From Burkholderiales bacterium (lineage in GTDB: Bacteria > Pseudomonadota > Gammaproteobacteria > Burkholderiales > Burkholderiaceae_C), in assembly GCA_947372225.1 (NCBI GenBank), contig CANBSV010000115.1:1-7735 (forward strand): 7,735 nt of DNA, in the 5' to 3' direction. Position 1 is the stretch's first letter. Each line of letters begins with the position of its first letter. Positions 5,554 through 7,735 of this stretch are shown in pieces. A program made the position numbers and the translations under genes. A model generated the notes under the pieces. The model searched no databases. It saw nothing but the letters and a program-made list of their open reading frames with translations, and was not told the DNA's origin.

Positions 5554-7235
5554 CGCGGAGGTCCTGCGCCGGGCGCATCGGCACCCACCGACAGCATTTC
5601 CTGGGCGTGCGCGAGGCTGGTGCCCGACAGGCGCTCGCCGGCCAGCATGCGCGCGATCTCGGCCACTCGGGCCTCGCCGCTCACCGGCTGCACATCACTG
5701 CGCGCTTCGCCGTTGGCTGTGGACTTGGACACCACATGGTGGTGATCGGCGCAAGCCGCCACCTGCGGCAGGTGCGTGACCGCCAGCACCTGTCGTCCGG
5801 CGCCAAGCTGCTTCATCAGCCGGCCCACGGTTTCTGCCACCGCACCGCCCACGCCGGCGTCGATCTCGTCGAAGATCAGAGTGCCCACGCTCGTGTCGCC
5901 GCGCTGCAACTGGCTGGTGGTTACCGCGATGGCCAGCGCAATGCGCGACAGCTCGCCGCCCGAGGCCACCTTGGCCAGCGCGCGCGGCGTCGATCCCGCA
6001 TGGCCGGCCACGAGGAATTCGGCCGACTCCTGCCCGAACGACTGCGGCGAGTCCTGCACCAGCAGCGCCACTTCGAAGCGCCCGCCGGTCATGCCGAGTT
6101 GCTGCATCGCCTGCGTGATGGCCGCAGCCAGTTGGGGTGCCGCCGAGTGGCGCAGCGCTGACACGCGCGCGGCTTCGGTGTCATAGGTGGCACGGGCCTG
6201 GCTCAGGCGCTGGCGCTGCCCGTCCAGGTCGGAGGCGACTTCCAGCGCGTGAAACTCTTCCTTCCACTGCGAGAGCAAGGCGGCGAGTTCCGACGGCGGG
6301 CGGCGGTATCGGCGCGCCAGGCTCATCCAGGCCGACAGGCGTTCATCCAGTTCGGCCAGGCGTGCCGGGTCGACATCGGTACCACCCAGAAAGCCCGACA
6401 AGGTGTGGGCCGCGTCGTGCAGCTGGGCCTGCGCGCCTTGCAGCACCTCGACCACGCCAGCGAGCTCAGGGTCGATGGCGGCGGCTTCGTGGAGTCGGCC
6501 GATGGCGCGGCCGGTCAGCGCATCGGCGCTGTCGTCCATGTCGCTGATGGCGTCCAGCGCGTCCCGTGCGGACTCGAGCAGCGTTTGCACGTTGGCCAGC
6601 CTGGTGTGCTCGGCGTTGAGCTCATCCCACTCGCCGGCAGCCGGTGCGAGTTTGTCGACTTCAGCGATTTGCCAGGCCAGCCGCTCGCGCTCGCGCTCCA
6701 GATCAGCTTGCCGGGTCTGGACGCGCTCCAGTGCCTCGGTGGCCGCGCGCAGCTCGGTCCAGGCGGCGCCGAGCGCCCGCGTGTCGAGCCCGGCGTAATC
6801 GTCGAGCAGCGCGCGCACCGACGGCCCGCGCGTGAGGCTTTGCCAGGCGTGCTGGCCGTGGATGTCGACCAGATGATCGGCCGCCTCACGCAACTGCGTG
6901 ATGGTCGCTGCGCTGCCGTTGATCCACGCCCGGCTCTTGCCCTGGGTGTCGATCGTGCGGCGCAGCAGCAAGCTGTCAGCGGATTCGAAGCCGGCCTCGT
7001 CGAGCCAGCCGTGCAGCGAAGCGGGCGTGTCGAACTCGGCGCTGATGTCGCATCGAGTGCAGCCTTCGCGCACGACGCCCGCATCACCGCGGCCGCCCAG
7101 CGCGAGTTGCAGCGCGTCGATCAGGATGGATTTGCCCGCGCCCGTTTCGCCCGTCAGCACCGAAAAGCCGCTGGCCAGCTCGACCTCGAGCGTGGCGACG
7201 ATCACGAAGTCGCGCAGGACCAGGCGCCGCAGCAT
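5550..7235 (-). CDS. recN: DNA repair protein RecN (SMC-like ATPase)
   Basis: RecN is a cohesin-like ABC ATPase that acts early in double-strand-break repair, holding DNA ends or sister chromatids for RecA. The 561-residue length fits the family (about 550). The N-terminal half-site has LRDFVIV (7-13) and Walker A GETGAGKS (29-36), then VDIHGQH (123-129). Two helical, charge-rich stretches (about 155-225 and 290-365) form the short coiled-coil arms. The C-terminal half-site has the ABC signature SGGELSR (425-431), Walker B TLIFDEIDAG (452-461) and the switch histidine in THLPQVAA (487-494). ATG 7235 overlaps the last base of the nadK stop (TGATG), and AGGGA (7247-7243) lies seven bases upstream inside nadK. 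The stop overlaps the rapZ ATG by four bases. Since it starts within nadK, any LexA-type control would have to act from a promoter off the right edge or inside nadK; I see no CTGT-N8-ACAG box here. Confidence 0.97.
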   Translation of the reverse strand: MLRRLVLRDFVIVATLEVELASGFSVLTGETGAGKSILIDALQLALGGRGDAGVVREGCTRCDISAEFDTPASLHGWLDEAGFESADSLLLRRTIDTQGKSRAWINGSAATITQLREAADHLVDIHGQHAWQSLTRGPSVRALLDDYAGLDTRALGAAWTELRAATEALERVQTRQADLERERERLAWQIAEVDKLAPAAGEWDELNAEHTRLANVQTLLESARDALDAISDMDDSADALTGRAIGRLHEAAAIDPELAGVVEVLQGAQAQLHDAAHTLSGFLGGTDVDPARLAELDERLSAWMSLARRYRRPPSELAALLSQWKEEFHALEVASDLDGQRQRLSQARATYDTEAARVSALRHSAAPQLAAAITQAMQQLGMTGGRFEVALLVQDSPQSFGQESAEFLVAGHAGSTPRALAKVASGGELSRIALAIAVTTSQLQRGDTSVGTLIFDEIDAGVGGAVAETVGRLMKQLGAGRQVLAVTHLPQVAACADHHHVVSKSTANGEARSDVQPVSGEARVAEIARMLAGERLSGTSLAHAQEMLSVGADAPGAGPPR

Positions 7236-7735
7236 CAGGTGGTCCCTGAGTTCCAGTGCAGCTTGCGGCGCAGGGTGGCGTAGTAGCTCCAGCCCGGCGG
7301 ATGCAGGAACGTCGCCTGGTAGGGCGCACGTCGCACCGTGATGCGGTCGCCGTGCAACAAGCTGGCCAGTCCTTGCATGTCGAAGTTCACGCTGGCGTCG
7401 CGCCCGGCGACGATCTCAATGCTGATCTCGCCCGAATCGGGCAGCACGATCGGCCGGTTCGACAGATCGTGAGGCGCAATGGGCACCAGCACAAAGCCCG
7501 CGATGCTGTGGTGCAGGATCGGCCCGCCTGCCGACAGCGCATAGGCGGTCGATCCGGTGGGTGACGCGACGATCAATCCATCGGCGCGCAAATTCGTCAC
7601 GCTCTCATTGCCAATGTCGATCTTGAGCTCGACCATGCTCGAAGTGGCACCGCGGCTGACCACCACGTCGTTGAGCGCAAACGCCTCGAAGATCGCTTCG
7701 CCATCGCGCAAGACGCTGCCTTCGAGCATGGTGCG
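7235..7735 (-). CDS. nadK: NAD kinase, C-terminal part (start lies off right edge)
   Basis: NAD kinase phosphorylates NAD to NADP, the only route to NADP(H). The window holds the last 166 codons of a protein usually near 295 residues, so the GGDG catalytic motif in the N-terminal half is not visible. What is present is diagnostic: ALNDVVVSRGA (fragment residues 20-30), ADGLIVASPTGSTAY and the following ALSAGGPI (about 51-73), then APHDLSNRPIVLP and NFDMQGLASLLHGD, ending in YATLRRKLHWNSGTT. The first in-window ATG (7729) is an internal Met, not the start, because the frame is open to the edge and homologous sequence continues. The TGA shares one base with the recN ATG. A nadK-recN pair is common in proteobacteria, frequently next to hrcA; hrcA is not in view. 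Confidence 0.96.
   Translation of the reverse strand, partial: RTMLEGSVLRDGEAIFEAFALNDVVVSRGATSSMVELKIDIGNESVTNLRADGLIVASPTGSTAYALSAGGPILHHSIAGFVLVPIAPHDLSNRPIVLPDSGEISIEIVAGRDASVNFDMQGLASLLHGDRITVRRAPYQATFLHPPGWSYYATLRRKLHWNSGTT

Noticed and set aside
4928..5779. A 283-codon plus-strand frame opposite rapZ and the end of recN
   Set aside because: It is Ser/Arg-rich with no motif and spans the rapZ/recN junction.
5913..5920. GCTGGTGG, identical to the E. coli Chi sequence
   Set aside because: A single 8-mer in GC-rich coding sequence is expected by chance, and Chi is not known to have this sequence in betaproteobacteria.
6249..7283. A 344-codon plus-strand frame opposite recN and the end of nadK
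   Set aside because: Composition is typical of the reverse of GC-rich coding sequence. It overlaps clear recN motifs and has no domain.
7235..7729. ATG 7729 as a true start giving a 164-residue protein
   Set aside because: The frame continues open to the window edge, and the sequence matches the middle of NAD kinase, so this Met is internal.

Overview
The window is a compact, GC-rich (roughly two-thirds G+C by eye) piece of bacterial core chromosome. Protein signatures (the RapZ, NadK and MutM variants, the TPR-protein/mutM divergence, and a dynamin-family protein of a type I recognise from betaproteobacteria) point to a betaproteobacterium, most likely Burkholderiales. I cannot name the genus from sequence alone. 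There are no insertion sequences, phage genes, CRISPR arrays, tRNAs or rRNAs, and almost all of it is coding.

Layout. Bases 1-446 (minus strand) hold the first 148 codons of an exported TPR-type protein that runs off the left edge. A 94-base divergent spacer (447-540) separates it from a plus-strand block: mutM (541-1401, 8-oxoguanine glycosylase), a 162-base spacer, a dynamin-like large GTPase (1564-3534) and mutY (3535-4578, adenine glycosylase). The GTPase stop codon directly abuts the mutY start (TGAATG). The plus-strand block then meets a minus-strand block with only 9 bases between the stop codons. Read in its own direction, the minus block is nadK (C-terminal 166 codons, entering from the right edge), recN and rapZ, joined by 1-base (TGATG) and 4-base (ATGA) overlaps.

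How the genes fit together. MutM and MutY are two of the three enzymes of the GO system against 8-oxoguanine: MutM removes the lesion opposite C, and MutY removes A misinserted opposite it. RecN is a cohesin-like ATPase of double-strand-break repair, and NAD kinase supplies NADP for reductive defence. The window is therefore rich in genome-maintenance and oxidative-stress genes. RapZ (nucleotide-binding regulator of amino-sugar metabolism in E. coli) and the dynamin-like GTPase (probable membrane remodelling) are less obviously connected.

I found no clear case of an undescribed system. The points most worth checking are the GTPase placed between two GO-system glycosylases and coupled to mutY; the apparent absence of a Shine-Dalgarno at mutM, with a -10-like box placed for a leaderless mRNA; a dyad between the divergent promoters; and a RapZ that lacks the basic C-terminal tail used by the E. 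coli protein to bind RNA.
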